A DNA stretch of 64,000 bases, taken from the NCBI RefSeq assembly GCF_035593265.1, contig NZ_CP141614.1:372001-436000 (forward strand), in the 5' to 3' direction. This stretch comes from Limnochorda sp. LNt. Lineage in GTDB: Bacteria; Bacillota; Limnochordia; Limnochordales; Geochordaceae. Below, piece by piece: positions 7,990-17,132 of the stretch; the stretch's first letter is position 1, and the number at the start of each line of letters is the position of its first letter. A program made the translations under genes and the position numbers. Below the pieces are notes generated by a model. That model worked only from the letters and a program-made list of their open reading frames with translations. It did not search any database and was not told the origin of the DNA.

Positions 7990-9045
7990 ATGGTGAGCGT
8001 GGCAATGGACGCCGTCGGCGAGCGCCTGGTAAGCCGGGTCGAGCGCCTGCGAGCCCTGGAGCAGGCGCTGCTCAAGGCGGGGGATCGGGGGGTGCGCCCG
8101 GCGGAGCTGGCCCAGCGCCTGGGAGTGCGCCGCCAGACCATCTACCGTGACCTGCAGGCGCTGGCCGACACCGACGTCCCTGTCTGGAACCCCGCCCGTG
8201 GCCGCTGGGCTGTGCGCCAGGAGCAGTACGTGGGTACGGTGCGCCTCTCCATCCATGAGGCGGTGGCCCTCTTCTTCGCGGCCCGCCTCCTGGCCCGCAT
8301 GGCAGACGAACACAACCCCCATGCTATCAGCGCTCTGGAGAAGCTGGCGCTGCGCTTCCCCGAGCCGGTGCGGGAGCAGGCCATGCGGGCCGCCCCCCTG
8401 CTGGAGCGCCGCCCGCGTAACCGAGAGTTCGTGCAGGCCCTGGAGTGCCTCACCCTGGGCTGGATCGAACGTCGAAAGGTGCGCGTCCTCTACCGCTCCG
8501 CCCGGGGCCGCCAGCGCCACCCGTACGTCTTGCACCCGTACTTCCTGGAGCCGACGGCGCCCGGGATGGCCGTCTACGTGCTGGCCTACGAGGAGTCCTA
8601 CTTCCGCCAGTTCGTCACGCTCAAGCTGGAGCGCATGAGTCAGGCCACGCTGCTGGACGAGCGCTTCCCCGAGCGCGACTTCGACCCCGTGGCGGCCCTT
8701 CAAAGCGCTTGGGGCATCATGTGGTCGTCGTCTCCGGTGACGGTGCGGCTGCGCTTCAGCCCGACGGTGAGCCGGCGGGTGCGGGAGAGCCAGTGGCACC
8801 TCTCCCAGCAGATGGAAGAGAAGCCCGACGGCTCCTGCATCCTGACCCTGCGCATCGGCCACACCCTGGAGGTCCTCCCCTGGATCCGCTCCTGGGGCCG
8901 TGACTGCGAGGTGCTGGAGCCGCCCGAGCTCCGCTCGCAACTGGCGGAGGAGTACGAGGCCGCCGCGCGTCTGTACCGCACGGCGGCCACAGCAGATTCC
9001 GTGTCCGGCCTGAGGCCCTCCTCAGGCCGTCACCCGCGCTTGTAG
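7990..9045 (+). CDS. HTH-WYL domain transcriptional regulator
   Basis: A 351-residue protein; ATG 7990 was chosen, but ATG 8005 with GGTGAG ahead is equally possible. The N-terminus is a DeoR-type winged helix (ALLKAGDRGVRPAELAQRLG, RRQTIYRDLQAL). A middle WYL-type sensor domain (about 150-230) contains YRSARGRQRHPYVLHPYFLE, and a WCX-like C-terminal extension follows. WYL proteins sense ligands or nucleic acid and often control DNA-damage or CRISPR loci. The closest CRISPR genes here lie beyond the IS pair, so a role in controlling the type I-G operon is speculation. It is convergent with fixX. Confidence 0.8.
   Translation: MVSVAMDAVGERLVSRVERLRALEQALLKAGDRGVRPAELAQRLGVRRQTIYRDLQALADTDVPVWNPARGRWAVRQEQYVGTVRLSIHEAVALFFAARLLARMADEHNPHAISALEKLALRFPEPVREQAMRAAPLLERRPRNREFVQALECLTLGWIERRKVRVLYRSARGRQRHPYVLHPYFLEPTAPGMAVYVLAYEESYFRQFVTLKLERMSQATLLDERFPERDFDPVAALQSAWGIMWSSSPVTVRLRFSPTVSRRVRESQWHLSQQMEEKPDGSCILTLRIGHTLEVLPWIRSWGRDCEVLEPPELRSQLAEEYEAAARLYRTAATADSVSGLRPSSGRHPRL
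9007..9028. terminator. Hairpin between convergent WYL and fix genes
   Basis: A perfect 9-bp stem GGCCTGAGG / CCTCAGGCC with a 4-nt loop lies inside the last codons of the WYL gene, just before the fixX stop. There is no clear T-run, so a bidirectional terminator role is only plausible. Confidence 0.4.
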
Positions 9046-9311
9046 GCGATACCCGTGCCTCCCGTGGGATAGCGCCAGACCACGTTGCCGCTGGGGCAGG
9101 CGATGCGGCACGTGCCGCACTCCAGGCAGTTCTCGTAGGCGATGCGCATGTGGTCGTCTTCCCACTGGTAGACGGCCGCCGGGCAGAAGAGAAGGCACGG
9201 CCGCTCGCAGCTCATGCAGCGAGCCGGGTCAGCCAGGGTGATGTGAGAGCCGCGATCGGCCCTGTAGCGAATGGTGAAGAGCTTCTTCTCGACCGCTGCC
9301 CGACTGCTCAT
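9030..9311 (-). CDS. fixX: FixX-like ferredoxin of the bifurcating ETF complex
   Basis: A 93-residue ferredoxin-like protein whose ATG (9311) overlaps the fixC stop (ATGA). Cysteines occur in CMSCERPCLLFCPAAVY and in CLECGTCRIACPSG, giving the iron-sulfur cluster ligands expected of FixX. It accepts electrons at FixC in the FixABCX complex, next to the membrane quinone-reducing branch. Last gene of the fixABCX operon. Confidence 0.92.
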   Translation of the reverse strand: MSSRAAVEKKLFTIRYRADRGSHITLADPARCMSCERPCLLFCPAAVYQWEDDHMRIAYENCLECGTCRIACPSGNVVWRYPTGGTGIAYKRG

Positions 9312-10624
9312 CCCCGCACCCCCCGCAGCGCATCCCAGGCCAGCCGCATGGTGCCCCGCCAGCCTCCGGCTGCCCTGACCACGTGACGCAGGGCCTCGGC
9401 CTCGGCCTGGCGCTTGGGCGTGCCGTCCACCAGGAAGTAGCGGTACGCCGCCTCGTTGATCGCGCCGACCAGGTGGTCGAAGAGACGCTCGCCGCCCCAC
9501 CGGTGCAGCATGGCCGGCAGGCGCCGGATCTTGCGCAGGTCCTGCCCGATGACCGAACGGCGCACCCGGCGGTCGTACGCCATGAGCCGCTGGGCGCTCA
9601 GGTCACCGGCCCGCCTCGCCTCCACGATCACTTCGCCGGCCATCTGGCCGGAGAGCATGGCCAGGTTGCTGCCCTCCCGATTGACGAAGTTGACCAGGCC
9701 GGCCGCGTCCCCGCACAGCACCCAGCCGTCACCGGCCAGCTGCGGCACGGCATGCCAGGCGCCCTCGGGGATCATGTGAGCCGAGTACTCCACCGTCTCG
9801 GCGCCGTGCAGGAGCTTGTGGAGCATGGGGTGCTGCTTGACCGACTCCAGCAGCTCGTACGGTGCGATGGGCCGTCGCAGCAGATCGTCGACCATGACCC
9901 CGATGCCCAGCGACAGGGTCTCCTTGTTGGTGTAGAGGAAGCCAAGGCCCGTCAGGCCCCGGGAGGTGGCGCCCAGGAACTCGATGGTGACGCCCTCGTT
10001 GCCCTCCAGGTTGAAGCGGTCCTCGATCTTCTCCCGGGGCAGCGCCAGCACTTCCTTGACGGCCAGGCTCACCTGATGGGGCTTCCACCGGGGGATGCCG
10101 AGCTTCTCCCGCAGCAGGGAGTTGACGCCGTCGGCGATGACCACCACGTCGGCGTAAAGCTCTCCCTCGTCCCGGTCCACCAGCACGCCCGTCACCCGCC
10201 CCGTCGCCGGATCCCGCAGCAGGTCGATGGCGGTGGTCTGGTAGACCGGCAGGGCGCCGGCGGCCTTGGCCTTGCCCGCCAGCCACGGGTCGAACCGCGC
10301 ACGGAAGGCCGTCCAGGCGTTGGGCGGATCCATGAAGCGGGCGTGGCGGTGCCCGATGCTGACCACCGACTCGGGCCCCAGCAGCCAGTAGCGCTGCTCC
10401 GTCACCACGCGCTCGACGGGCAAGCCGCTCTCCTTCCAGGCCTCGCCGATGAGGGCCTCCAGGGCGTGGCGGTACAGCACGCCGCCGAACATGTTCTTGG
10501 CGCCGGGGAACTCGCCCCGCTCCAGCATCACCACCGAGAGGCCCTGCGAAGCCATGGTGTAGGCTGCCGCGGCCCCGGCCGGGCCGGCGCCCACCACCAC
10601 CGCGTCGAAGCGCTCGCCGCTCAT
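9308..10624 (-). CDS. fixC: FixC, ETF-quinone oxidoreductase-like flavoprotein
   Basis: 438 residues from ATG 10624, overlapping the fixB stop by 4 nt. The N-terminal FAD-binding motif is DAVVVGAGPAGAAAAYTMAS, followed by GAKNMFGGVLYRHALE. The C-terminal part carries GDAAGLVNFVNREGSNLAM, a conserved FAD contact of the ETF-QO family. In FixABCX it receives the high-potential electron and passes it to quinone, while the low-potential electron reduces ferredoxin or flavodoxin. Full length for the family. Confidence 0.93.
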   Translation of the reverse strand: MSGERFDAVVVGAGPAGAAAAYTMASQGLSVVMLERGEFPGAKNMFGGVLYRHALEALIGEAWKESGLPVERVVTEQRYWLLGPESVVSIGHRHARFMDPPNAWTAFRARFDPWLAGKAKAAGALPVYQTTAIDLLRDPATGRVTGVLVDRDEGELYADVVVIADGVNSLLREKLGIPRWKPHQVSLAVKEVLALPREKIEDRFNLEGNEGVTIEFLGATSRGLTGLGFLYTNKETLSLGIGVMVDDLLRRPIAPYELLESVKQHPMLHKLLHGAETVEYSAHMIPEGAWHAVPQLAGDGWVLCGDAAGLVNFVNREGSNLAMLSGQMAGEVIVEARRAGDLSAQRLMAYDRRVRRSVIGQDLRKIRRLPAMLHRWGGERLFDHLVGAINEAAYRYFLVDGTPKRQAEAEALRHVVRAAGGWRGTMRLAWDALRGVRG

Positions 10625-11739
10625 CGCCTGCCGTCCTCCTTCGCCGCCGCCACCAGCGTGCCCCGTCCGGCCCGTGCCTCCTGGATGAGGGCGGGCACCA
10701 CCTCGTAGAGATCGCCCACGATGGCCACGTCGGCGGCCTGCAGGATGGGCGCCTGCGGATCTTTGTCGATGGCCACGATCACCTCGCTGCCGCTCATGCC
10801 CACCAGGTGCTGCACGGCGCCGCTGATGCCGCAGGCCACGTACAGCTTGGGCCGCACCGTCTGGCCCGTCTGGCCGATCTGGTGCTCGTGGCCGATCCAG
10901 CCTGCCTCCACCGCCGGCCGGCTGGCTCCCACCACGCCGCCCAGCGCCTCGGCCAGCTCGCCCAGCAGCCGAAAGCCGTGGGGGCCGCCCAGACCCCGCC
11001 CGCCGGCCACGATGACCCGGGCCTCGTCGAGCCGGACCGTCCTCGTCTGGCGCTCGATGCGCACCACCCGGGCGGCGACGCGGGACTCGTCGAGCGTCAC
11101 GGCGAGCTCCCGGATCTCGCCCGGCCGGGACGGGTCGGGCTCCAGCGCCTCGAAGACGCCGGGCCGGGCGGTGGCCATCTGGGGGCGGTGGCGCTTGCAG
11201 AGGATGGTGGCCATGAGCTTCTCGCTGAAGGCCGGCCGGCTGGCCTGGAGCAGCCGCGAAGGAGGCGGCTCCACGTCGAGCATGGTGCAGTCGGCCGTCA
11301 GCCCGGTCGGCACCCGCGTGGCGATGGCGCCCGCCAGGTCGCGCCCCGTGTACGTGGCGCCGATCAGCACGATCTCGGGCCGGTGGGTGCGGATGACGTG
11401 CAGGGTGACGTCGCTGTAAGGCTGCGTGCGGTAGACGCCCAGCGCGGGGTGGTCGGCCAGCAAGACGACGTCGGCGCCATAGGCGATGGCCTGCTGCGCC
11501 ACGTGCCGGACCTGGTGGCCCATCACCAGCGCCATGACGGGGCAGCCGGGCAGCCTGGCGGCCATGCGGCGGGCCTGGCCCAGCAGCTGCCAGCTGACCG
11601 GACGGGGCTCGCCGTCGTGCTGCTCGACGACGACCAGGATACCCTCCCATCGCTCGGCGCCGCTGGCGTCGCTGGAGGCCGTACCATCAGCGGGCCGGCC
11701 GTCGGGAGGCGTGGGGTGAGGTCGGGAGTCGGCGGTCAC
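10621..11739 (-). CDS. fixB: FixB, electron transfer flavoprotein alpha subunit
   Basis: 372 residues from GTG 11739, which overlaps the fixA TGA as GTGA; the longer upstream frame is unlikely. The start is extended by a low-complexity stretch before ERWEGILVVVEQ. The C-terminal ETF-alpha FAD domain is clear: GGRGLGGPHGFRLLGELAE, then GQTGQTVRPKLYVACGISGA and IVAIDKDPQAPI. It pairs with FixA to form the bifurcating ETF. Four-nucleotide overlaps throughout the operon imply tight translational coupling. Confidence 0.93.
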   Translation of the reverse strand: MTADSRPHPTPPDGRPADGTASSDASGAERWEGILVVVEQHDGEPRPVSWQLLGQARRMAARLPGCPVMALVMGHQVRHVAQQAIAYGADVVLLADHPALGVYRTQPYSDVTLHVIRTHRPEIVLIGATYTGRDLAGAIATRVPTGLTADCTMLDVEPPPSRLLQASRPAFSEKLMATILCKRHRPQMATARPGVFEALEPDPSRPGEIRELAVTLDESRVAARVVRIERQTRTVRLDEARVIVAGGRGLGGPHGFRLLGELAEALGGVVGASRPAVEAGWIGHEHQIGQTGQTVRPKLYVACGISGAVQHLVGMSGSEVIVAIDKDPQAPILQAADVAIVGDLYEVVPALIQEARAGRGTLVAAAKEDGRR

Positions 11740-12599
11740 GCGCGATGCACCTCCGTTTGGGCCCGAGCGACCCAGCCCAGCTTCTCGGGGAGACGCCGCT
11801 CCACCAGGGCCTCCCACGCCGCCCGAGCGGCCTCCTGGGGGCTCTTACCCTCGATGCGCAGGCCGGCGCGGCGGACGGGCTCGGGCACCCAGGCCTTGCC
11901 GACCACCGTCGGCGAGCCCTTGAGGCCGATCTGCGAGCGGTCGATGTCGGGGAAGTCCTGGACGGTCCAGACCACGGGCTTGTACCGCACCGCCCGCAGC
12001 ACCTGGGGCAGGGAGGCCCGGCGTACCTCGTTGAGGCTCTCCATCACGGTCAGGACCGCGGGCAGGCGGGTCTCGACCACCTGCAGCCCGTCCTCCAGCC
12101 GGCGGCGCACCCGGATGCGGCGGCCGACGGGGTCGACCTCCTCGATGGCCTCGACGTAGGTGAGCTGCTCGTAGCCCAACCGGGATGCCAGCCCCGGCCC
12201 CACCTGGCCGGTGTCGCCATCGATGGTCTGCTTGCCGCAGAGCACCAGGTCCACCTCGCCCCACTGCTGTCCGGCCTTGCGCACGGCCTGGCTCAGCACG
12301 TAGGAGGTGGCCAGCGTGTCGGCTCCGGCGAAGGCGCGATCGCTCACCAGCACGCCCTCGTCGGCGCCGAGCGCGACGCACTCCTCCAGCGCGCTGGCGG
12401 CCATCATGGGGCCCATGGTGATGGCGGTGACCCGGGTGCCGGGCAGGCGCTCCTTGAGTCGGACCGCCTCCTCGACGCCGTGCAGGTCGTACGGGTTGAC
12501 GATGGAGGGCACCCCTTCGCGGATGAGGGTGCCGGTCCTGGCGTCGATGCGGATCTCCCGGCTGTCGGGGACCTGCTTGATGCAGACGACGATGTGCAG
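11736..12599 (-). CDS. fixA: FixA, electron transfer flavoprotein beta subunit
   Basis: The homologous region begins at LHIVVCIKQVPDSREIRID. GGGAGGGG lies 7 nt before a CTG at 12599, which is the best-placed start, giving 287 residues. The frame is open to 12689, so a GTG at about 12665 is an alternative. Family motifs: NPYDLHGVEEAVRLKE, AITMGP, DLVLCGKQTIDGDTGQVGP and LPAVLTVMESLN. It holds the bifurcating FAD and oxidises NADH with FixB. First gene of fixABCX. The presence of the set fits an organism that needs reduced ferredoxin under (micro)aerobic conditions. Confidence 0.9.
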   Translation of the reverse strand: MHIVVCIKQVPDSREIRIDARTGTLIREGVPSIVNPYDLHGVEEAVRLKERLPGTRVTAITMGPMMAASALEECVALGADEGVLVSDRAFAGADTLATSYVLSQAVRKAGQQWGEVDLVLCGKQTIDGDTGQVGPGLASRLGYEQLTYVEAIEEVDPVGRRIRVRRRLEDGLQVVETRLPAVLTVMESLNEVRRASLPQVLRAVRYKPVVWTVQDFPDIDRSQIGLKGSPTVVGKAWVPEPVRRAGLRIEGKSPQEAARAAWEALVERRLPEKLGWVARAQTEVHRA

Positions 12600-12726
12600 C
12601 GTGTACCCCTCCCTGCCGGGGCGCGGCAGCCGGGGGCTCCATCCGGTGACCGTGCCCGCGTTCACAAGATCGACTCTACGATAGCACACCGGTCGGGCCG
12701 CGTCTCGGGAGAGCCTTCAGGGGCTT

Positions 12727-13584
12727 TCATAACGAATTGGCGGCGCGCTGGCCGTCTGCTTGCTCCCGGGCGGCGGCGATGCGGCGGCGGGCCAGGTCGC
12801 AGTAGGCGGGATCGATGTCGTAGCCCACCCAGTGGCGGCCGGTCTCGAGGGCGGCCACGCACGTGGTGCCCGAGCCACAGAAGGGGTCCAGCACCACGTC
12901 GCCCACGTAGCTGTAGAGTTGGATGACGCGCCGGGCCAGCGCCACGGGAAACGGCGCCGGGTGCCCCACGCGCCGGGCGGACTCGGCCGGGATCTCCCAG
13001 ACCGACAGCGTCGCGGCCATGAACTCCTCGCCCTCGATGTCGGACTGCCCCCGCTCGGGGCGGCCGTACGACTCCTTGGCGAAGACCAGCAGGTACTCGT
13101 GCACGTCGCGCAGGCGCGGAGCACGAGGTGACCGGTACGTGCCCCAGGCGCAGTTGCCGCTGGCGCCCGAGGCCTTGCGCCAGATGATCTCGCCCATGGG
13201 CAGGAAGCCCAGGGCCGTGTGGATGGCGTAGGCGTAGGCATGCAGGGGGATGTACGGCTTGCGCCCCAGGTTGGCCACGTTGAAGACGTAGCGGCCCCCG
13301 GGCTTGAGCACCCGGTAGACCTCCGCCCCCACCTGGGCCAGCAGGCGCAGGTACTGCTCCAGGCTCAGGTCCTCGTCGTACGCCTTGCCGGCGTTGTAGG
13401 GCGGTGAGGTGAAGGCCAGCGCCACGGTGCCGTCGGGGATCTCCTCCATGGCCTCGGCCGTGTGGCAGTAGATGCGATCCGCCCAGCTCTCCAGGGGGTG
13501 CGGCTCGACCGGCTGGGTCGTCACCCCCTCGGCCACGGAGACCGCCAGCGTGAAGGCAGAGGCCAGGTCCACCTGTTCGAACAT
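12727..13584 (-). CDS. Orphan beta-class DNA methyltransferase
   Basis: 285 residues from ATG 13584; the frame is open further upstream but that part has no family character. The catalytic motif IV TSPPYN comes first ([13 protein letters not shown]). The SAM motif I region comes later ([25 protein letters not shown]), the order of beta-class N4-cytosine/N6-adenine methyltransferases. Between them lie [17 protein letters not shown] and HEYLLVFAK. No restriction endonuclease gene is adjacent, so it looks solitary and may serve in regulation or protection. The base modified and the recognition sequence cannot be told from the sequence. Confidence 0.85.
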   Translation of the reverse strand: MFEQVDLASAFTLAVSVAEGVTTQPVEPHPLESWADRIYCHTAEAMEEIPDGTVALAFTSPPYNAGKAYDEDLSLEQYLRLLAQVGAEVYRVLKPGGRYVFNVANLGRKPYIPLHAYAYAIHTALGFLPMGEIIWRKASGASGNCAWGTYRSPRAPRLRDVHEYLLVFAKESYGRPERGQSDIEGEEFMAATLSVWEIPAESARRVGHPAPFPVALARRVIQLYSYVGDVVLDPFCGSGTTCVAALETGRHWVGYDIDPAYCDLARRRIAAAREQADGQRAANSL

Positions 13585-13900
13585 CCGTCGGGAGTAGAAG
13601 GCCCTGGCGTCATGCCTCTCTCGCCGCGACACGCCAAAGGACGACGTCCGGGTGCCCAATCGCTTGCCCCTTCCTCGTTGCGCCGGGCGTAGCATTCGCA
13701 GCCGACGGGGCCTCTCCTGCGGGGCGGCCGACGGTCCGTCACCGGGGCAGCGCTCGTCACGGGAGCCGGCGGCGTGGAGATCTGGCCGGCGTCGCCCTGC
13801 GAGGGCGTCGTGCAGCGCGGAGGCTGTTGAGCGGTCAGCGGCATGAGCCGCGCCGTGGTCACGTGTCGCTTGCGCGGGTCTGGTAAGCTCACGTCTGGAG
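13585..13900. other. Intergenic region between divergent methyltransferase and aldo/keto reductase genes
   Basis: About 315 bases with no supported gene. It should contain both divergent promoters, but no strong -35/-10 pair was recognised. The ribosome site of the right-hand gene (GGAGGT, about 13897) marks its end. Confidence 0.5.
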
Positions 13901-13909
13901 GTGGGGTGG

Positions 13910-14857
13910 ATGGAGTACACGCTGCTCGACGGCACGGGCATCCGCGTCAGCCGCGTCGCGCTGGGCACGTGGGCCATCGGGGGATGGCTGTGGGGCGGCA
14001 CCGACGTAGGCGATGCGATCCGGGCCATCCACGAGGCCCTCGATCTGGGCATCACCACCATCGACACGGCGCCCGTCTACGGCTTCGGGCTGTCGGAGGA
14101 GATCGTGGCCCGGGCCCTGCGCGAGAAGCGGGTGCCTCGCGACCAGGTCGTCATCGCCACCAAGTGCGGCATGGAGTGGGACGACAAGGAGAACGTCTGG
14201 CGCAACTCCCGCCCCGAGCGCATCCGCCAGGAGATCGAGGATAGCCTGCGCCGGCTCGAGACGGAGTACATCGACCTCTACCAGGTGCACTGGCCCGATC
14301 CCGAGACGCCCATCGCCGAGACGGCCGCGGTGCTGGCCGAGCTGTACCGGCAGGGCAAGATCCGTGCCATCGGTGTCAGCAACTACAGCGTGGAGCAGAT
14401 GGACCAGTGGCGGGCCGTGGCGCCGCTGCACTCCAGCCAGCCGCCGTACAATCTCCTGGACCGGCGCATCGAGGCCGACGTGCTGCCCTACTGCCGGGAG
14501 CACGGCATCGCCGTGCTGGCGTATAGCCCCCTGGCGCGGGGGTTGTTGACGGGCAAGTTCACCGAGGAGACGGCCAAGTTTCCGCCGGGCGACACCCGCG
14601 CCCGGGAGTCCCGCTTCACGGGAGAGGAGCTCCGCCGCAACCTGCGGCGCGTGGAGCACCTCAGGGCGCTGGCGCAGGAGCTCGGCAAGACGGTCGCCCA
14701 GCTGGCGGTGCGGTGGGTGCTGGACCAGCCCGGCGTCACCGTGGCGCTGTGGGGCGCCCGCCGGCCGGGGCAGATCGCCGAGGCCGCGGGCGTGGCAGGC
14801 TGGGTCATCACGCCCGCGGTGCGGGAACGCATCGAGGCCATCTTGCGCGAGGCCTGA
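13910..14857 (+). CDS. Aldo/keto reductase
   Basis: 315 residues from ATG 13910, with GGAGGT seven bases ahead; a GTG at 13901 overlaps that site. The AKR catalytic tetrad is visible: D and Y in [17 protein letters not shown] in VIATKCG and H in [10 protein letters not shown]. The NADPH-binding end reads [20 protein letters not shown]. It reduces aldehydes or ketones with NADPH in a TIM barrel; the substrate cannot be inferred. It stands alone and is followed by a hairpin terminator. Confidence 0.9.
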   Translation: MEYTLLDGTGIRVSRVALGTWAIGGWLWGGTDVGDAIRAIHEALDLGITTIDTAPVYGFGLSEEIVARALREKRVPRDQVVIATKCGMEWDDKENVWRNSRPERIRQEIEDSLRRLETEYIDLYQVHWPDPETPIAETAAVLAELYRQGKIRAIGVSNYSVEQMDQWRAVAPLHSSQPPYNLLDRRIEADVLPYCREHGIAVLAYSPLARGLLTGKFTEETAKFPPGDTRARESRFTGEELRRNLRRVEHLRALAQELGKTVAQLAVRWVLDQPGVTVALWGARRPGQIAEAAGVAGWVITPAVRERIEAILREA

Positions 14858-14875
14858 CGGCCTGCGCACCGGACG

Positions 14876-14905
14876 GCCCCGGGGCGGACGCCCCGGGGCT
14901 TTCGT
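14876..14905 (+). terminator. Rho-independent-type terminator after the aldo/keto reductase
   Basis: Stem CCCCGGGGC / GCCCCGGGG with a GGAC loop (14877-14899), followed by CTTTCGTC. The T-run is short, as is common in GC-rich genomes. Confidence 0.65.
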
Positions 14906-14953
14906 CTGATCGGCCTCGGGGCGTCTTCGCCGTTCGCGAAGGGCATCTGGCCC

Positions 14954-14983
14954 TTGGACATCCCCCCTCGCGGCGCCTATAAT
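14954..14983 (+). promoter_or_regulatory. Sigma-A-type promoter of the heme operon
   Basis: -35 TTGGAC (14954-14959) and a consensus -10 TATAAT (14978-14983), separated by 18 bp. They lie about 80 nt upstream of the hemE start. No other good promoter was seen before hemL, so the ten-gene run is probably one transcript. Confidence 0.75.
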
Positions 14984-15063
14984 CCCTCCGGTCGAGGTTT
15001 GCGCAGGTTTGGTGGCGATTGCCCAGGTTGGAGGGGCTTCGGCGCACCACGGGGGGGTCGCAC

Positions 15064-16137
15064 TTGGCGACGGCAGACGACCGCTTCCTGCGGGCCTGCA
15101 GGCGAGAGGCCGTGCGCCCGACGCCGGTCTGGTTCATGCGGCAGGCCGGGCGGTACATGCCCGAGTACCGCGCCTTGCGGGCCCGCTTCGGCCTGCTCGA
15201 CATCGTCCGCCGTCCCGATCTCTGCGTCGAGGTGACGCTGCAGCCCGTGCGCCGGCTGGGCGTCGACGCCGCCATCCTCTTCTCCGACATCTCGGTGCTC
15301 TTCGAGGGCCTCGGCGTCCCCTTCGAGCTGCAGGAGGGGGTCGGCCCCGTGGTGCCGCAGCCGGTGCGCGCCGGCGAGGCGGTGGAGCGGCTCGACCCGG
15401 CGGGGGTGGTCGAGCGCCTGCCGTTCGTGATGGAGAGCATACGGCTCCTGCGCCGCGAGCTCGAGGTCCCCCTCATCGGCTTCGCCGGGGCGCCCTTCAC
15501 CCTGGCCAGCTATTTGGTGGAGGGGGGGCCGTCCCGCACGTTCGCCGAGACCAAGCGCCTGATGCACGGCGACCCGGGCCTGTGGCACGCCTTGATGGAG
15601 CGCCTGGCCTCGGCGGTCGAGGCCTTCGCCCGGGCGCAGGTGGAGGCGGGGGCGCAGGCCATCCAGCTCTTCGACAGCTGGGTGGGGGCGCTGGCGCCGG
15701 CCGACTTCGACGAGCGGGTGGCGCCCCATTTGCGGCGGCTCGTGGCGGCGCTGCGCCGGACCGGCGTGCCCGTCATCTACTTCGGCGTCGACACGGGCGG
15801 TCTGTTGGAGCGCATGGCGGCGCTGGGGCCCACCGTGGTGGGCCTCGACTGGCGGGTGGATCTGGGCGAGGCGTGGCGGCGCGTCGGGTACGACCGGGCG
15901 GTGCAGGGCAATCTCGATCCCTCGGTGCTGCGGGCGCCGTGGCCGTTGGTGGAGCGGCGGGCGCGCCAGGTGCTGCACGGCGCGCGCGGTCGGCCGGGTC
16001 ACGTCTTCAACCTGGGTCACGGGGTCCTGCCCGACACGGACCCGGCCATGCTGGCGCGCCTGGTGGACTGGGTGCACGAGCAGACGGCAGGGGCGCCTAC
16101 GCCGGGCGCCGCGCCGCCGGCGGGAGGTGCGTCATGA
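15064..16137 (+). CDS. hemE: Uroporphyrinogen decarboxylase
   Basis: 357 residues from TTG 15064, preceded by a G-rich site; a TTG at 15019 is an alternative start. The N-terminal signature is PVWFMRQAGRYMPEYRALR. Downstream are AAILFSDIS (conserved Asp), PLIGFAGAPFTLASYLVEGG, IQLFDSWVGALAP and NLGHGVLPDTDP with the conserved His. It removes four carboxyl groups to give coproporphyrinogen III, the branch metabolite of the Gram-positive pathway. First gene of the heme operon; its stop overlaps the hemH start (ATGA). Confidence 0.95.
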   Translation: MATADDRFLRACRREAVRPTPVWFMRQAGRYMPEYRALRARFGLLDIVRRPDLCVEVTLQPVRRLGVDAAILFSDISVLFEGLGVPFELQEGVGPVVPQPVRAGEAVERLDPAGVVERLPFVMESIRLLRRELEVPLIGFAGAPFTLASYLVEGGPSRTFAETKRLMHGDPGLWHALMERLASAVEAFARAQVEAGAQAIQLFDSWVGALAPADFDERVAPHLRRLVAALRRTGVPVIYFGVDTGGLLERMAALGPTVVGLDWRVDLGEAWRRVGYDRAVQGNLDPSVLRAPWPLVERRARQVLHGARGRPGHVFNLGHGVLPDTDPAMLARLVDWVHEQTAGAPTPGAAPPAGGAS

Positions 16138-17132
16138 CCGATCAGGCGTCGAGGCCGACGTCGGGGCCGCAGCCCGACGGGACGTGGGGCGTGCTGTTGA
16201 TGGCGTACGGCAGCCCCAGCCGCCCCGAGGAGATCGCGGCCTACTACACCCACATCCGGGGCGGGCGGCCGCCGTCGACGGAGCTGCTGGAGGAGCTGAG
16301 GGAGCGCTACGCCGCCATCGGCGGGCGCTCGCCCTTGCCGGAGATCACCGAGCGCCAGGCGGCAGCCCTGGAGCGGCGGCTCAACGCCGGGGGCGGCTCG
16401 TGGCGCGTCTACGTCGGGATGCGCCACTGGCAGCCCTGGATCGCCGACGCCGTGCGGCGGATGGCCGACGACGGCATCCGCAGGGCCGTGGGGTTGGCGC
16501 TGGCGCCCCACGACTCGCGCATGAGCGCCGGTGCCTATGTCGAGTCCGCCCGGCAGGCTCTGGATGCGCTCGAGCCCGAGCGCAGGCCTGCGGTGCGCTT
16601 CGTGCGGAGCTGGGCCACCCATCCGCTCCTGGCCGACGCGCTGGCCCGGCGCCTGCAGGCGGTGCTGGAGCAGGCGGGCGGCGAGCCCGTCGCGCTCTTC
16701 ACGGCCCACAGCCTGCCGGAGCGCATCCTGAGCTGGGACGACCCCTACCCTCGAGAGGTCGAGGCGACCTGTCGGGCCGTGGTGCAACGGGTGGGGCTCG
16801 AGACCGGGCGATGGCGCATCGCCTACCAGAGCCAGGGACGCACCGCCGAGCCGTGGCTGGGGCCGACCCTGGAGTCGGCGCTGCAGGAGTGCGCGCAGTC
16901 CGGCGCCCGTCACGTGGTCGTCTGCCCGGTGGGCTTCGTGGCCGACCACCTCGAGGTGCTCTACGACATCGACATCGAGGCCAGGGCGCTGGCCGATCGG
17001 CTCGGCCTGCGCCTGGAGCGCACGCCCTCTCTCAACGACGCGCCGGACTTCATCGAGGTGCTGGCCGACGTCGTGACCAGCGCAGCCAGCGGGCGGGGGC
17101 AGGGGGCTGGCGAGGAGGCGCCCACGCGCTGA
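16134..17132 (+). CDS. hemH: Coproporphyrin ferrochelatase (CpfC/HemH)
   Basis: 332 residues from ATG 16134. Family motifs: GVLLMAYGSPSRPEEI at the start, FTAHSLPERI with the metal-site His, AYQSQGRTAEPWLGP, and VVVCPVGFVADHLEVLYDID with the conserved Glu/Asp. With hemQ in the same operon, its natural substrate is inferred to be coproporphyrin III, giving coproheme, rather than protoporphyrin IX. The ATG of hemY overlaps its stop. Confidence 0.94.
   Translation: MTDQASRPTSGPQPDGTWGVLLMAYGSPSRPEEIAAYYTHIRGGRPPSTELLEELRERYAAIGGRSPLPEITERQAAALERRLNAGGGSWRVYVGMRHWQPWIADAVRRMADDGIRRAVGLALAPHDSRMSAGAYVESARQALDALEPERRPAVRFVRSWATHPLLADALARRLQAVLEQAGGEPVALFTAHSLPERILSWDDPYPREVEATCRAVVQRVGLETGRWRIAYQSQGRTAEPWLGPTLESALQECAQSGARHVVVCPVGFVADHLEVLYDIDIEARALADRLGLRLERTPSLNDAPDFIEVLADVVTSAASGRGQGAGEEAPTR

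Noticed and set aside
13585-14067. Upstream extension of the DNA methyltransferase to 14067
   Set aside because: The extension overlaps the divergent aldo/keto reductase gene and has no family-like sequence; the start at 13584 is preferred.
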